Positions 15,436 to 23,071 of a stretch of 46,557 bases of DNA are shown here, piece by piece (position 1 is the first letter of the stretch; the number at the start of each line of letters is the position of its first letter). Location: positions 1 through 46,557 of the IMG/VR virus record IMGVR_UViG_3300037054_000363; one strand, written 5' to 3'. The notes below the pieces were generated by a model, which saw nothing but the letters and a program-made list of their open reading frames with translations, had not been told where the DNA came from and did no database searches. The position numbers and the translations under genes are program-made. The DNA comes from a virus.

Positions 15436-16323
15436 TTAGGTACGTGATCCGCCACGGCTCGGTGGAGATTTTTTCGAATGCTTCCTTGGCGCACGTTTGA
15501 GCGCAAGGCCCGCGACTAACGTTGTGACGAGCGAGCTATCGACCCCCAAGGCGTGGACGAACGCAAGACCCATTCCAAACAATCCAATGCGAAACGGCAC
15601 TTCGACTACGGTCGTCCGGTTTTCGTCAAGCCACTCCGCAACGGTCCGCTGGAGCCACCGCGCACACTCGGCTGCCTTGCCGAGGAACACAGGCTCGTGC
15701 TTGGCATCGGCCACAATAGTCTGGTCCAGAGCATTCGCCAGATTGCGGAGGCCGGTTGCCATCTTTTCGAAGAACAATACGAGCGCATCGTGGCCGGCCA
15801 ACGGACCCGGCTCGTTCGGCTTGTTGCGTTTCAGCTCCTCAATTTGTGCGCTGAACTCGGCCGCGAGCACACGCGCGGTGTCGCGAATTTCAGCCGTGTG
15901 TTCGGATAGCTGGCGCTCAATCGGTGGAATCGGTGCGTGCGACACCGACCTATCCTGAGGCGGCGTGATCACGGTATTGCTGCCGATCGTCGAGAGGGCG
16001 GCGGCGCTCAGCCGGCGACGCGAATTTGCGATTTGCGCAGCAGCCGCGTCCCAATTCGACTTATTGTCCCAATGTGACGGGTCTGGCTGCGAAGGCAGAG
16101 ACGGCGAGGGCGCGTCGCCCGTGGGTGTCGGTTGCTCCGAAATGCCGCCGTCGAGGCCGAAGATCGGCATGTCGAGCCCCATGATGGGCGCTTGATTGAG
16201 GGTGAAGGTGTTAAGTGGCAACGCGTTCAGCAACCCTCCTCCTCGCGCTTGCCGGCGCTTAGCCGGCCGTTTTTCTCGTGTGCGTCTTGCCGACTTCGGG
16301 GATCGCTTAAATTTCCTGGCCAT
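15436..16323 (-). CDS. basic N-terminus / C-terminal membrane protein (E1 cargo)
   Basis: 295 residues. A strongly basic N-terminal tail of about 28 residues is followed by a Gly/Pro-rich low-complexity stretch (GLDMPIFGLDGG), a helical middle, and a C-terminal hydrophobic segment (about residues 240-270, IGLFGMGLAFVHALG) before another basic tail. No known domain. It is upstream of and co-oriented with 14793-15392, 43 bp apart. The basic tail could bind DNA, RNA or the membrane surface. Unknown function, possibly a two-gene membrane-associated system. Confidence 0.55.
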   Translation of the reverse strand: MARKFKRSPKSARRTREKRPAKRRQARGGGLLNALPLNTFTLNQAPIMGLDMPIFGLDGGISEQPTPTGDAPSPSLPSQPDPSHWDNKSNWDAAAAQIANSRRRLSAAALSTIGSNTVITPPQDRSVSHAPIPPIERQLSEHTAEIRDTARVLAAEFSAQIEELKRNKPNEPGPLAGHDALVLFFEKMATGLRNLANALDQTIVADAKHEPVFLGKAAECARWLQRTVAEWLDENRTTVVEVPFRIGLFGMGLAFVHALGVDSSLVTTLVAGLALKRAPRKHSKKSPPSRGGSRT

Positions 16324-16354
16324 GACCGATCGCCCGCATACCAGTTCTGCAAAA

Positions 16355-16374
16355 TGTGGCCCCCAATGTGGCCC
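16355..16374 (+). promoter_or_regulatory. TGTGGCCC box pair at E1 right end
   Basis: TGTGGCCCC at 16355-16363 and TGTGGCCC at 16367-16374, 12 bp apart. They are the same box as at the E1 left end and 61-80 bp from att2. Probable right-arm sites of the E1 integrase or excisionase. They also lie just upstream of the leftward gene starting at 16323. Confidence 0.7.
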
Positions 16375-16434
16375 GGAAGCAAAAATGCACCGAAATGCAG
16401 AACCGATAAATCAACCTAAGTATTTGATTTAATT

Positions 16435-16479
16435 TGGCTCCCCGGGATGGATTCGAACCACCGACCAACCGGTTAACAG
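16435..16479 (-). repeat. att2, 3' part of tRNA-Asn (E1/E2 junction)
   Basis: Identical over 45 bp to 1422-1466 and 32464-32508. It is the 3' part of tRNA-Asn without its 5' half, shared by the right end of E1 and the left end of E2. It shows that the two elements were inserted one after the other at the same tRNA gene in the same orientation. Confidence 0.95.
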
Positions 16480-16619
16480 TGGTTTCAAGCCGCATTATAC
16501 CGCGCCCCACTGCAACGCGCTGCGATGGCATGCACAAGCTAACCGTTTGATGTTGCGGGCATAGCCCGTGCCAACGGATAGCAGCCCGTTGCACGCCCTT
16601 GCACCCAAGCGCGCGCACT

Positions 16620-16666
16620 GGTACCCACGGGGTACCGCAGCGACCAAGTTTCTGGGGAGGGGTACC
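16620..16666. promoter_or_regulatory. GGTACC(CC) boxes at E2 left end, abutting int
   Basis: GGTACCC (16620-16626), GGGGTACC (16629-16636) and GGGGTACC (16659-16666), the last directly before the integrase ATG and covering its ribosome site. Matching direct copies lie at the E2 right end (32398-32416). The arrangement parallels the TGTGGCCCC boxes of E1. Probable arm-type sites and int autorepression site; the function is inferred. Confidence 0.7.
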
Positions 16667-17905
16667 ATGCCGACTGTGCAGCTCACCGACCGGTTTTGCC
16701 AGACCGCCAAGGCGATCGACGACCGCACCGACTGGTTTGACGAAACCGTGCAGGGCCTCGCGCTGCGGGTGACCAAAGGCGGGCATCGGTCATGGTGCTA
16801 TCACTACCGTTCGCCGCGCGATGGCAAGCGGGCGAGGGCGACGATCGGCAGCTATCCAAGCACGTCCCTCGCTGCGGCGCGCGGGAGGGCTGATGAGGCC
16901 CGCGGTCACGTGGAGGCCGGGAACGATCCTCGCCTTGTGCTGGCGGGGCAGGCGACCGCTGGCATGACCCTGGCCGGGCTCGTGACCGCGTACCTTGACG
17001 ACCTGAAGGCCCGCGGCGACGTGCGCAGCGTCGCCGAGATCGAGCGGCGTCTCGCAAAGAACGTCACGCCGCTGATCGGCGAGGTGAAGCTCGATCAACT
17101 CAGGCGCGGCGATTTCCGCACTGTCACCGATGCTATTGTGAAGCGCGGAGCCAAGACCGAAGCCGTGCGCGTTTTTGAGGATGCACGGGCCATGTGCCGA
17201 TGGGGCGTGCAGGCCGACAAGCTCGCCGCGAATCCGATGGATGGAATGGCGAAGCCGGCTGAAGTCCAGGCGAGAGACCGCGTGCTGACCGATGGCGAAA
17301 TCCGAACGCTTTGGCATGGGCTGCCGAAGGCGCTGGCGCGGTCGGCGGCCTGCCAAGCGATCGTCAAACTCTGCCTCCTGACCGGCCAGCGCAGCGGCGA
17401 GGTGGCGGGCATGGTGCCGGCGGAAATCGACCTGAAGGCGCGCGAATGGAAGATACCCGCGGCAAGGTCGAAAAACGGGCATGGGCATACGGTTCCGCTG
17501 AGTGCCGCCGCGCTCGATATCGTCAAGGCGGCGATGGCGGCGGCCGGGGAGAGCAAGGCGCTGTTCGGTCTTTCGTCGATGGCGGTTGCGCGCTCGATCT
17601 TGCGCGCGAACGAGATCAGCAAGGAACGGCCCAAGGGCCGCTTCAAAATCGATCCCTGGAGCATGCACGATCTGCGGCGCACCGTGCTCGACAACATGGC
17701 TCGGCTCGGCATCGCGCCCATGACCATCGCCGCGGTCGCGAACCATCGCAGCGTCACGGCCGGCGGTGTGACGTTCAAGCATTACGTCACCTACGACTAT
17801 GCGAAGGAAAAGCGCCAAGCACTCGACACATGGGCCGAACGGCTAACCGCAATCATCGGTGAGGGCGCGGCCAAAGTACTGCCGATGAGCAGGGGGCGGC
17901 GGTGA
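16667..17905 (+). CDS. int: tyrosine recombinase / integrase of E2
   Basis: 412 residues starting MPTVQLTDRFCQTAKAID. DUF4102-like N-terminal arm-binding domain, SAM-like core-binding domain, and catalytic domain with Arg in LLTGQRSGEV and the HxxR box HDLRRT. The third box reads ANH where GH is usual, and the Tyr lies in FKHYVTYDY. ATG 16667 is chosen over the frame opening at 16568 because the family start pattern fits and the GGGGAGGGG ribosome site precedes it. It is distinct in sequence from the E1 integrase but uses the same 45-bp tRNA-Asn core. Its TGA overlaps the next gene's GTG. Confidence 0.95.
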   Translation: MPTVQLTDRFCQTAKAIDDRTDWFDETVQGLALRVTKGGHRSWCYHYRSPRDGKRARATIGSYPSTSLAAARGRADEARGHVEAGNDPRLVLAGQATAGMTLAGLVTAYLDDLKARGDVRSVAEIERRLAKNVTPLIGEVKLDQLRRGDFRTVTDAIVKRGAKTEAVRVFEDARAMCRWGVQADKLAANPMDGMAKPAEVQARDRVLTDGEIRTLWHGLPKALARSAACQAIVKLCLLTGQRSGEVAGMVPAEIDLKAREWKIPAARSKNGHGHTVPLSAAALDIVKAAMAAAGESKALFGLSSMAVARSILRANEISKERPKGRFKIDPWSMHDLRRTVLDNMARLGIAPMTIAAVANHRSVTAGGVTFKHYVTYDYAKEKRQALDTWAERLTAIIGEGAAKVLPMSRGRR

Positions 17906-18396
17906 CTCCGCGTGTGGTGCTTAAACTGCTGCTGCAACGCCTGGAGCCTAAAGTGGCGGGAGTAGGCCACGCCGATTTTTGCACTTTTGAAGGCGAAGAT
18001 GTTCGCCGTGGAAACATCGCGGCACCCGGTATGTTGCACATTGCCGAGGCCGTCTTAGAAGCGCGTGAGGCCCTGGCATCGGACAACGATCAACGCATCA
18101 TTCAAGCTGCAATGATCTGCGCCAGTTTGGAGCGTACCGGCCGTGATCTGGCGCAACATCATCGGGCGACTGAAGGCGGAAAGCGTCGTGGAGCAGATCA
18201 AGCAGGAGCAGCGGCGGCGTTGTGGCAACCGTATGTGCAGGAATTTGGGCGACTTCTTGCCAGCGGCGAGGCCCCTGCAAAAGCCCGTCAAACGGTAGTA
18301 AGGAAGATGGTGAAGGAAGGGTTTGTTCTGGCCAGCGGCGGGTTTCCTGACAAAAGAACAATCGGCAAGTGGCTTCCAGGAGCTTCGAAAAAATAA
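17902..18396 (+). CDS. hypothetical protein coupled to E2 integrase
   Basis: 164 residues from a GTG that overlaps the integrase stop (GTGA), so probably translationally coupled to int. Mostly helical, with a basic central region (RATEGGKRRGADQAG) and a C-terminal part ending DKRTIGKWLPGASKK that could be DNA-binding. No family recognised. The coupling suggests a recombination accessory or regulator. Confidence 0.6.
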   Translation: MTPRVVLKLLLQRLEPKVAGVGHADFCTFEGEDVRRGNIAAPGMLHIAEAVLEAREALASDNDQRIIQAAMICASLERTGRDLAQHHRATEGGKRRGADQAGAAAALWQPYVQEFGRLLASGEAPAKARQTVVRKMVKEGFVLASGGFPDKRTIGKWLPGASKK

Positions 18397-18398
18397 GC

Positions 18399-18421
18399 GG
18401 AACGCAGGTTAGCTGCGTTCC
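18399..18421 (+). terminator. hairpin terminator after int operon (E2)
   Basis: GGAACGCAG (18399-18407) pairs perfectly with CTGCGTTCC (18413-18421), a 9-bp stem with a 5-nt loop, overlapping the end of the 17902 gene's transcript. No strong T-run follows (CCCTCTT). Confidence 0.65.
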
Positions 18422-18490
18422 CCCTCTTCGCGAAATCTCGCCCTAGCTTCCCGTGTCAGCGCAATTCAGCGCGCACTAGCGGGAAGCACC

Positions 18491-18706
18491 ATGACCGAAC
18501 AGAACTCACCGCGACTCGGCAGCATCGAAGCGGCGTGCAGGCTTGTCGGTGGCGACAAGCCGATCAGCCCTAGCACGTATTACCGCGGGGCGGCCCGCGG
18601 CATTTATCCGGCCCCGATCAAGGTCGGGCCGAATATCTCGCGCGTCGATCTGGACGCCTTGACTGCGAAGATCCGGGCGCGCGTCGCGGCGACGGCGGCA
18701 GCGTGA
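18491..18706 (+). CDS. AlpA/MerR-like small DNA-binding protein of E2
   Basis: 71 residues beginning MTEQNSPRLGSIEAACRLVGG. The helix-turn region (SPSTYYRGAARGIYPAP), the IKVGPNISRVDLDAL wing and the final helix fit the short winged-helix AlpA-type regulators found in the other two elements. Likely regulator or excisionase of E2. It begins a rightward operon with the Zn-finger gene 6 bp downstream. Confidence 0.75.
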   Translation: MTEQNSPRLGSIEAACRLVGGDKPISPSTYYRGAARGIYPAPIKVGPNISRVDLDALTAKIRARVAATAAA

Positions 18707-18712
18707 TCCATC

Positions 18713-19315
18713 ATGGACACAGAAACGGCGAAGCCCGCACACCTTGATGGTGGTGGCGGGCTTCGAGAATTCGAGCAGCTTGGCGGCCGGCTCGAAATAA
18801 CCAATAGCGCGAACGACTCCGAAACTCAAGCGCGCGCGCTTGAGAGTGCGTTCGACAATACCGCACTGACTGCCACCACCTCCGACACCCTTGAACAAGG
18901 TAGCGCGACTCCCGCGCCATCATCCCCGCGGGCTCCCTACACAACCCGACTAGACGCTAAGTCGCCTGCGAGGGTGACAAATGGCGCATGTCGCGAATGC
19001 AGAGCGAAATTCACAGCACAGCGCGCAACCAAAGAATTCTGCAGCACCGCATGTCGGCAGGCATTCAACAATCGAAAGATGATCCGGGGCGCTGCGATCT
19101 ATTCCCTTGCGATGGAGTGGCGGGCGGACCGCTCTGACAAGACGGCTCTAAACTTGCTCTGTCGGCTGCTGGCAGAATTCAGGAGCGATGACGAGCGCGC
19201 CGGCCGCCGATCATGGGATAGCGCGGCTAGTGTGATCCGCGACAAGCCGTATCTGACCGCCACTCTGCTCGACACGAATCTTGCCGGTATGCGCCGGACT
19301 GGCAGGGGCAAGTGA
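18713..19315 (+). CDS. Zn-finger protein (CxxC...FCxxxCRxAFNNR family), E2 copy
   Basis: 200 residues. The N-terminal ~85 residues are low-complexity and poorly conserved. A treble-clef-type finger follows: CRECRAKFTAQRATKEFC, then CRQAFNNR, then a helical domain (LLCRLLAEFRSDDERAGRRS). The E3 gene at 37974 encodes the same finger and helical domain in the same place before replication genes. It probably binds nucleic acid. The start may be internal, since only the finger onward is shared with E3. Stop overlaps the next gene's GTG. Confidence 0.7.
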   Translation: MDTETAKPAHLDGGGGLREFEQLGGRLEITNSANDSETQARALESAFDNTALTATTSDTLEQGSATPAPSSPRAPYTTRLDAKSPARVTNGACRECRAKFTAQRATKEFCSTACRQAFNNRKMIRGAAIYSLAMEWRADRSDKTALNLLCRLLAEFRSDDERAGRRSWDSAASVIRDKPYLTATLLDTNLAGMRRTGRGK

Positions 19316-19584
19316 AGCCCTTGCTGACTCAGGTGATCGACGGGCTGCGACCGCAGCTCGCGCGCAACTTCCCGGTTCGGGAACGCATTGTCGTTGTCTG
19401 GGCGGTGATCGTCGAGAGCCGCGATCTCGGTTCAAGCGATGTTGTCGCCGATGATTTTCGAGAGCTCGCCGCCGAGACAGGCTTGATCGCCGACCTTGGC
19501 CGGCACGGTGTCGAAGATTTTGAGCACGTCCTGCGCGCCGGAATGTGCGGATGGAATCCTTTTGAAAAAGGTCGCGTCGCATGA
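19312..19584 (+). CDS. hypothetical protein, coupled to helicase/primase gene
   Basis: 90 residues from GTG 19312 (GTGA overlap with the upstream stop), ending in an ATGA overlap with the ATPase gene. Predicted alpha/beta, no metal or nucleotide motif. Overlaps on both sides place it in the replication operon, possibly as a loader or accessory of the ATPase. Confidence 0.6.
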   Translation: MKPLLTQVIDGLRPQLARNFPVRERIVVVWAVIVESRDLGSSDVVADDFRELAAETGLIADLGRHGVEDFEHVLRAGMCGWNPFEKGRVA

Positions 19585-21203
19585 CCAATCCCGTCGAAGA
19601 TATTTTGGCGCGCGCCGCTGCTCGGACGGGGAAACCCACGGGCAAGCCGGCGGTTAATGCTGCGCCGAATGGTGGGCACAAAATTGATCCGGCGGGCGAA
19701 GGCGATGCCGAAACCTCCGCCGACTCCAGCAAGTCCGGTAAGCCGAAGCAAGCCGATCTCCTGATCTCGCTGGCGCAAGGGGCCGCGCTCTTTCACACCG
19801 CGGACGGCACGCCGTTCGCGGACGTGAAGGTCGGCGACCACCGCGAAACCTGGAACGTGCGGAATAAGGGCTTCCGTCGCTGGTTGGCTCGGCGATTTTT
19901 CAATGAGACCGGCGGCGCTCCAAGCTCCGAGGCTCTTCAGGCGGCGCTTAATGTTGTCGAGGCGCGCGCACATTTTGACGGACCCTTGCGCGATATTTAT
20001 GTCCGCGTAGGCGGAGGTGACGGCAAAATCTACATCGACCTTTGCGACGACACTTGGCGGGCGATCGAGATAACGGGTGATGGCTGGCAGGTTCTTGCCG
20101 AACCTCCCGTTCGGTTTCGTCGGGCGGCCGGCATGAAGACGCTGCCAGAACCGACCCGCGGCGGATCAATCGACCTGCTGCGTCGGTTTCTGAACATCGC
20201 ACACGACGAGGAATTTACGCTCGTGGTGGCGTGGCTGCTCGCCACCCTGCGAAACCGCGGCCCGTATCCCGTTCTCCTCGTCAACGGCGAACAGGGGTCG
20301 GCGAAGTCAACGTTCTGTTCTCTCGTGCGATCGTTGGTTGATCCGAACAGCGCGCCTTTGCGCGCCTTGCCCCGCGAAGATCGTGATTTGTTCATCGCCG
20401 CTAACAATAGCCACGTCCTCGCCTTCGACAACGTTAGCGGGATGCAGACCTGGATTTCCGACACCTTGTGCCGCTTGTCCACGGGCGGCGGCTTCGCGGT
20501 GCGAAAGTTGTATTCGGATTCGGACGAGGAATTGTTCGACGCATCGAAGCCGACCATTCTCAACGGCATCGACTCGGTCATCACGCGGCCGGATCTGGCC
20601 GACCGCGCAATCTTCCTGACGCTCGATCCTATTCCCGATTCCGCCCGGGTGCCTGAGCAGGAATTGGTGGAGCAGTTCGACCGTGAGCGGCCGGCGATCC
20701 TTGGCGCTCTTCTAGATGGTGTTGTTCGAGGACTCCGCGACCTTTCTTCTACGCGCCTCGATCGTCTGCCGCGCATGGCTGATTTCGCCTTGTGGGCGGC
20801 GGCCTGCGAGTCTGAGTTCTGGCCGGCAGGTACATTCTCCGCCGCTTACGGTGACAACCGCGCCGATATTGTCAGCGACGTGCTCGATGCCGACCCGGTG
20901 GCGTCGGCGGTGATCTCCTACATGAAGGAGCAGGCGGAGCCGGTGGCACACACCGCGGCCGCGCTGCTGAGCCTCCTGAGCGAACTCGTTACCACGCAAC
21001 AGCGCAAGGCGAAGGGTTGGCCCGACACACCGCGCGCCTTGTCGTCCCGCCTTCGGCGGTGCGCACCGTTTTTGCGGAAAGCCGGGATATCGATTGAGTT
21101 CGGCGGCCGGGAGGGCCATGCGCGCGCCCGCATGATCCGGTTGTTCGCGGACGGTGCGGACGATGACTCCTCTGGGTGCCCTGAAACGACAAACGAGGAA
21201 TAG
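19581..21203 (+). CDS. helicase/primase-type ATPase, E2 replication protein
   Basis: 540 residues. A disordered Gly/Pro/Lys-rich N-terminus is followed by a beta-rich domain (IYVRVGGGDGKIYIDL), then a P-loop domain with Walker A GEQGSAKST starting at Gly236, Walker B VLAFDNVSG, and a sensor-like segment FLTLDPIPDS. A C-terminal winged-helix region ends the protein. This is the DUF927/SF3-like phage replication ATPase pattern, different from the VapE protein of E1 though in the same relative position. A GTCCGC iteron array begins 35 bp after its stop. It probably acts at that array as an initiator or helicase; that pairing is inferred. Confidence 0.85.
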   Translation: MTNPVEDILARAAARTGKPTGKPAVNAAPNGGHKIDPAGEGDAETSADSSKSGKPKQADLLISLAQGAALFHTADGTPFADVKVGDHRETWNVRNKGFRRWLARRFFNETGGAPSSEALQAALNVVEARAHFDGPLRDIYVRVGGGDGKIYIDLCDDTWRAIEITGDGWQVLAEPPVRFRRAAGMKTLPEPTRGGSIDLLRRFLNIAHDEEFTLVVAWLLATLRNRGPYPVLLVNGEQGSAKSTFCSLVRSLVDPNSAPLRALPREDRDLFIAANNSHVLAFDNVSGMQTWISDTLCRLSTGGGFAVRKLYSDSDEELFDASKPTILNGIDSVITRPDLADRAIFLTLDPIPDSARVPEQELVEQFDRERPAILGALLDGVVRGLRDLSSTRLDRLPRMADFALWAAACESEFWPAGTFSAAYGDNRADIVSDVLDADPVASAVISYMKEQAEPVAHTAAALLSLLSELVTTQQRKAKGWPDTPRALSSRLRRCAPFLRKAGISIEFGGREGHARARMIRLFADGADDDSSGCPETTNEE

Positions 21204-21237
21204 GAGTGAGGCCGCCAGAATGGGTAAGCAAAACACC

Positions 21238-21393
21238 GTCCGCACCGTCCGCACCGTCCGCAGCCCAACCTATCAAGGGGTTAGGGCGGACGATCGTGCG
21301 GACGCAAACGCGGACGCAAAACATACCGTCCGCAGTATCGTCCGCCATAAGTGTTTGATCTGCATACGAAAGAACGGTGCGGACGGTGCGGAC
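21238..21393. repeat. nested iteron array, GTCCGC every 9 and 12 bp (E2a)
   Basis: GTCCGC at 21238, 21247 and 21256 (9-bp steps) faces GCGGAC at 21379 and 21388 (9-bp step). Inside lie GCGGAC at 21286, 21298 and 21310 and GTCCGC at 21328 and 21340, in 12-bp steps. Outer and inner arrays share a centre near 21316-21321. One more copy lies at 21425. It begins 35 bp after the replication ATPase gene, so it is a candidate replication origin. Confidence 0.8.
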
Positions 21394-21461
21394 GCAAAAT
21401 TGCGTACCCATTCCAAGTGCGCCAGTCCGCACTTGGGCGACGGGCGAAAGGATCGCGCGGC

Positions 21462-21767
21462 ATGAGCCATAACTCACATGGCGGCTGGAGGTCCATTAGG
21501 GCGCACGAGCACCTGCTGACGGCGCTTGAGATTGAGCGACGAGACCAGGCCAATTATTGGCGCGCGTTCGACAAGCTCCCGTCGGAGGTTCGCGCATTAC
21601 TCGCGAATGCAGCGTGCAACTGGGCACCCCAGCCAGTCCTCACACAATGGCGGCGCGGGCGGACCGTTGAACAAATAGCCAAGGCCATTGAGCATTGGGA
21701 CGCGGGGCGACGAAGGCCGACACCAAGGCCCGATCTCGCCGGCAGCGGCGGTGAAGCGGCCCCATGA
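21462..21767 (+). CDS. small hypothetical protein between iteron arrays
   Basis: 101 residues from ATG 21462 (MSHNSHGGWRSIRAHEHL). The middle (YWRAFDKLPSEVRALLANAACNW) resembles a short motif found in small alphaproteobacterial proteins of unknown function, followed by a helix and a Pro-rich tail. An in-frame start at 21351 would place codons across the iterons and is not preferred. No enzyme motif. It lies between the two iteron arrays, so regulation of replication or packaging is possible. Confidence 0.55.
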   Translation: MSHNSHGGWRSIRAHEHLLTALEIERRDQANYWRAFDKLPSEVRALLANAACNWAPQPVLTQWRRGRTVEQIAKAIEHWDAGRRRPTPRPDLAGSGGEAAP

Positions 21768-21862
21768 ATGCGGCACATACCCATACCCGCAAGGTCGTGC
21801 AATCGCCTCAGCGGCGATCCCACGGCTTCCGACTAAACGCTAACAAGAGATCGCGCACTCTA

Positions 21863-21979
21863 TCCGACGGCTCCGACACATCCGACAGGACCTCCGGTAT
21901 GTACCGTACTCGCGCGCGCGTATGTACGCGCGTGACGGTGATAACCAGATTTCGCGTCGGATGTGTCGGGCGTGTCGGA
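21863..21979. repeat. symmetric iteron array, TCCGAC every 9 bp (E2b)
   Basis: TCCGAC at 21863, 21872 and 21881 faces GTCGGA/G at 21956, 21965 and 21974, all in 9-bp steps. A perfect dyad CGCGCGTA-TG-TACGCGCG (21915-21932) sits almost exactly at the centre. It lies 80 bp before the small terminase start. A packaging (cos/pac) site bound by the small terminase or a second origin are both possible. Confidence 0.8.
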
Positions 21980-22061
21980 ATTCCGGCCGGCGAGCGAGCT
22001 GAAACTTGTAGGGCCAGCCGTCAGTTCCATATAGGCTATCAAGAGGGTCGCCTTCAATTAG

Positions 22062-22655
22062 ATGCGGAAAATGATGATGAGCAAACAACCGAAACGAAAA
22101 ACGCAAAAGCAAATGCGATTGACAAAGATTGAACGCCACGAGCGGGAAATGCAGCGCCTCGCCGGCCTACTTGCCTCGACCGGCGATAGTGTGACCGCGC
22201 CACCTGAACTGTTGAATGATCCGCGCCGTGCTATCGCGTTGAGGTTCTGGACGGACCATGCGCCGCGCCTTGCCGCGCTAGGCGTCCTTGATGATCTATC
22301 CCGCCTCAATCTGTGGCTGCTAGCGGCGTATGTGAGCGAGTGGATCACAGCCGATGACGACGTGCAGCGGCGTGGCTATTCCATGATGGTGCCGACCGTT
22401 GCTGGCGGCGCGCGTGGTGCGATGCCCAGACTGAACCCGGCGGTCGATCGTAGGGACCACGCTCTGAAGGTCATCATTGAGCTGCAACGTCATTTCGGCT
22501 TTTCCGCACTTGATCGCGCTGCGCTCATGCGGCTGCGCCGCGCTGTCGACTCCTTGCCAATGTTTCCAAGTGGTGATGAGGCGCCTCGCGCATCATCTGC
22601 CACCGCCGCCGATCCTGGTCAGTGGGATCGGCTCGAACGTCCCAAGGTGAACTGA
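22062..22655 (+). CDS. small terminase, P27 family-like
   Basis: 197 residues. A basic N-terminal tail is followed by the P27-type pattern: ALRFWTDHAPRLAALGVLD, DDLSRLNLWLLAAYVSEW, then GYSMMVPTVAGGARGAMPRLNP, and a helix ending FGFSALDRAALMRL. In phages it binds the packaging site and starts cleavage with the large terminase. It is followed directly by an HNH gene (TGATG overlap), a pairing typical of cos phages where HNH and terminase act together. The start could also be ATG 22071 or 22074 in the cluster of Met codons. Confidence 0.8.
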   Translation: MRKMMMSKQPKRKTQKQMRLTKIERHEREMQRLAGLLASTGDSVTAPPELLNDPRRAIALRFWTDHAPRLAALGVLDDLSRLNLWLLAAYVSEWITADDDVQRRGYSMMVPTVAGGARGAMPRLNPAVDRRDHALKVIIELQRHFGFSALDRAALMRLRRAVDSLPMFPSGDEAPRASSATAADPGQWDRLERPKVN

Positions 22656-23071
22656 TGTCACGCCTCCGAATGCTGCGAACATCGGCTATCACGACCGTCG
22701 ATACGCGAGTCGCAAAACCGCCCGATGACTTGGAGCGTCCTGGCGCTCGCCAGCGCGGGTATGACGCCGCATGGGAAAAAGCGGCGGCCGATTTCAAGCA
22801 CGCACATCCGTACTGTCTGGGCTGTGCGGCGATCGGTGTGCGGACGCGAACCGAAGTTGTTGACCACATCATTCCGCACAAAGGCGATCGCGCCCGGTTC
22901 TGGGATAGAAAAAACTGGCAGCCGGGATGTAAGCGTTGCCATGACGGGGTTAAGGCGACACTTGAAGGGTTGTTCGAGCGGGGCACGATATCAGTTGCGG
23001 CGCTGCAGTTGAACAGCGCAACGGCGGTGTCGCTGTCGCTGCGTGCACGAGCGCTGAGGTCTGAAACATAG
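22655..23071 (+). CDS. HNH endonuclease (E2)
   Basis: 138 residues from ATG 22655. HNH motif with zinc-binding cysteine pairs: HPYCLGC, the catalytic VVDHIIPHKG, and CKRCHD. Phage HNH proteins of this size next to the small terminase are needed for cleavage at cos. The C-terminus is helical. An in-frame start at 22622 would overlap the small terminase more and is not preferred. A GGGGGGG run begins at the last base of its stop codon. Confidence 0.85.
   Translation: MSRLRMLRTSAITTVDTRVAKPPDDLERPGARQRGYDAAWEKAAADFKHAHPYCLGCAAIGVRTRTEVVDHIIPHKGDRARFWDRKNWQPGCKRCHDGVKATLEGLFERGTISVAALQLNSATAVSLSLRARALRSET

Larger units (their letters stand above)
1422..16479 (+). mobile_element. Element E1, about 15.0 kb, integrated at tRNA-Asn
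   Basis: Bounded by identical 45-bp att repeats at 1422-1466 and 16435-16479. It contains one tyrosine integrase at the left edge, an AlpA-like gene, particle-type genes (decoration/fibre-like, DUF2793 fibre, scaffolding), a VapE-type replication ATPase, an iteron array, small and split large terminase genes, and membrane-protein cargo at the right end. No major capsid, portal, connector or tape-measure gene is recognisable. The reading frames are intact and closely spaced, which suggests a maintained phage satellite rather than a decaying prophage. Satellite status is inference; the boundaries are directly visible. Confidence 0.85.

Noticed and set aside
16790-17818. 342-residue minus-strand frame inside the E2 integrase
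   Set aside because: Shadow frame; the plus strand is a full tyrosine recombinase.
21154-21465. Open frame coding TVRTVRTVR-type repeats
   Set aside because: The repeats are the translation of the 9-bp GTCCGC iterons, and frames exist on both strands; it is better explained as a DNA-level array than as a protein.
21238-21979. CRISPR array
   Set aside because: Repeat units are 6-9 bp with no spacers of 30 bp or more, and the arrays are inverted; they are iterons.
21764-22132. Open frame with SDGSDTSDR repeat over the TCCGAC array
   Set aside because: Same reason: the peptide repeat mirrors the 9-bp iterons, it runs through the central dyad and into the small terminase start.
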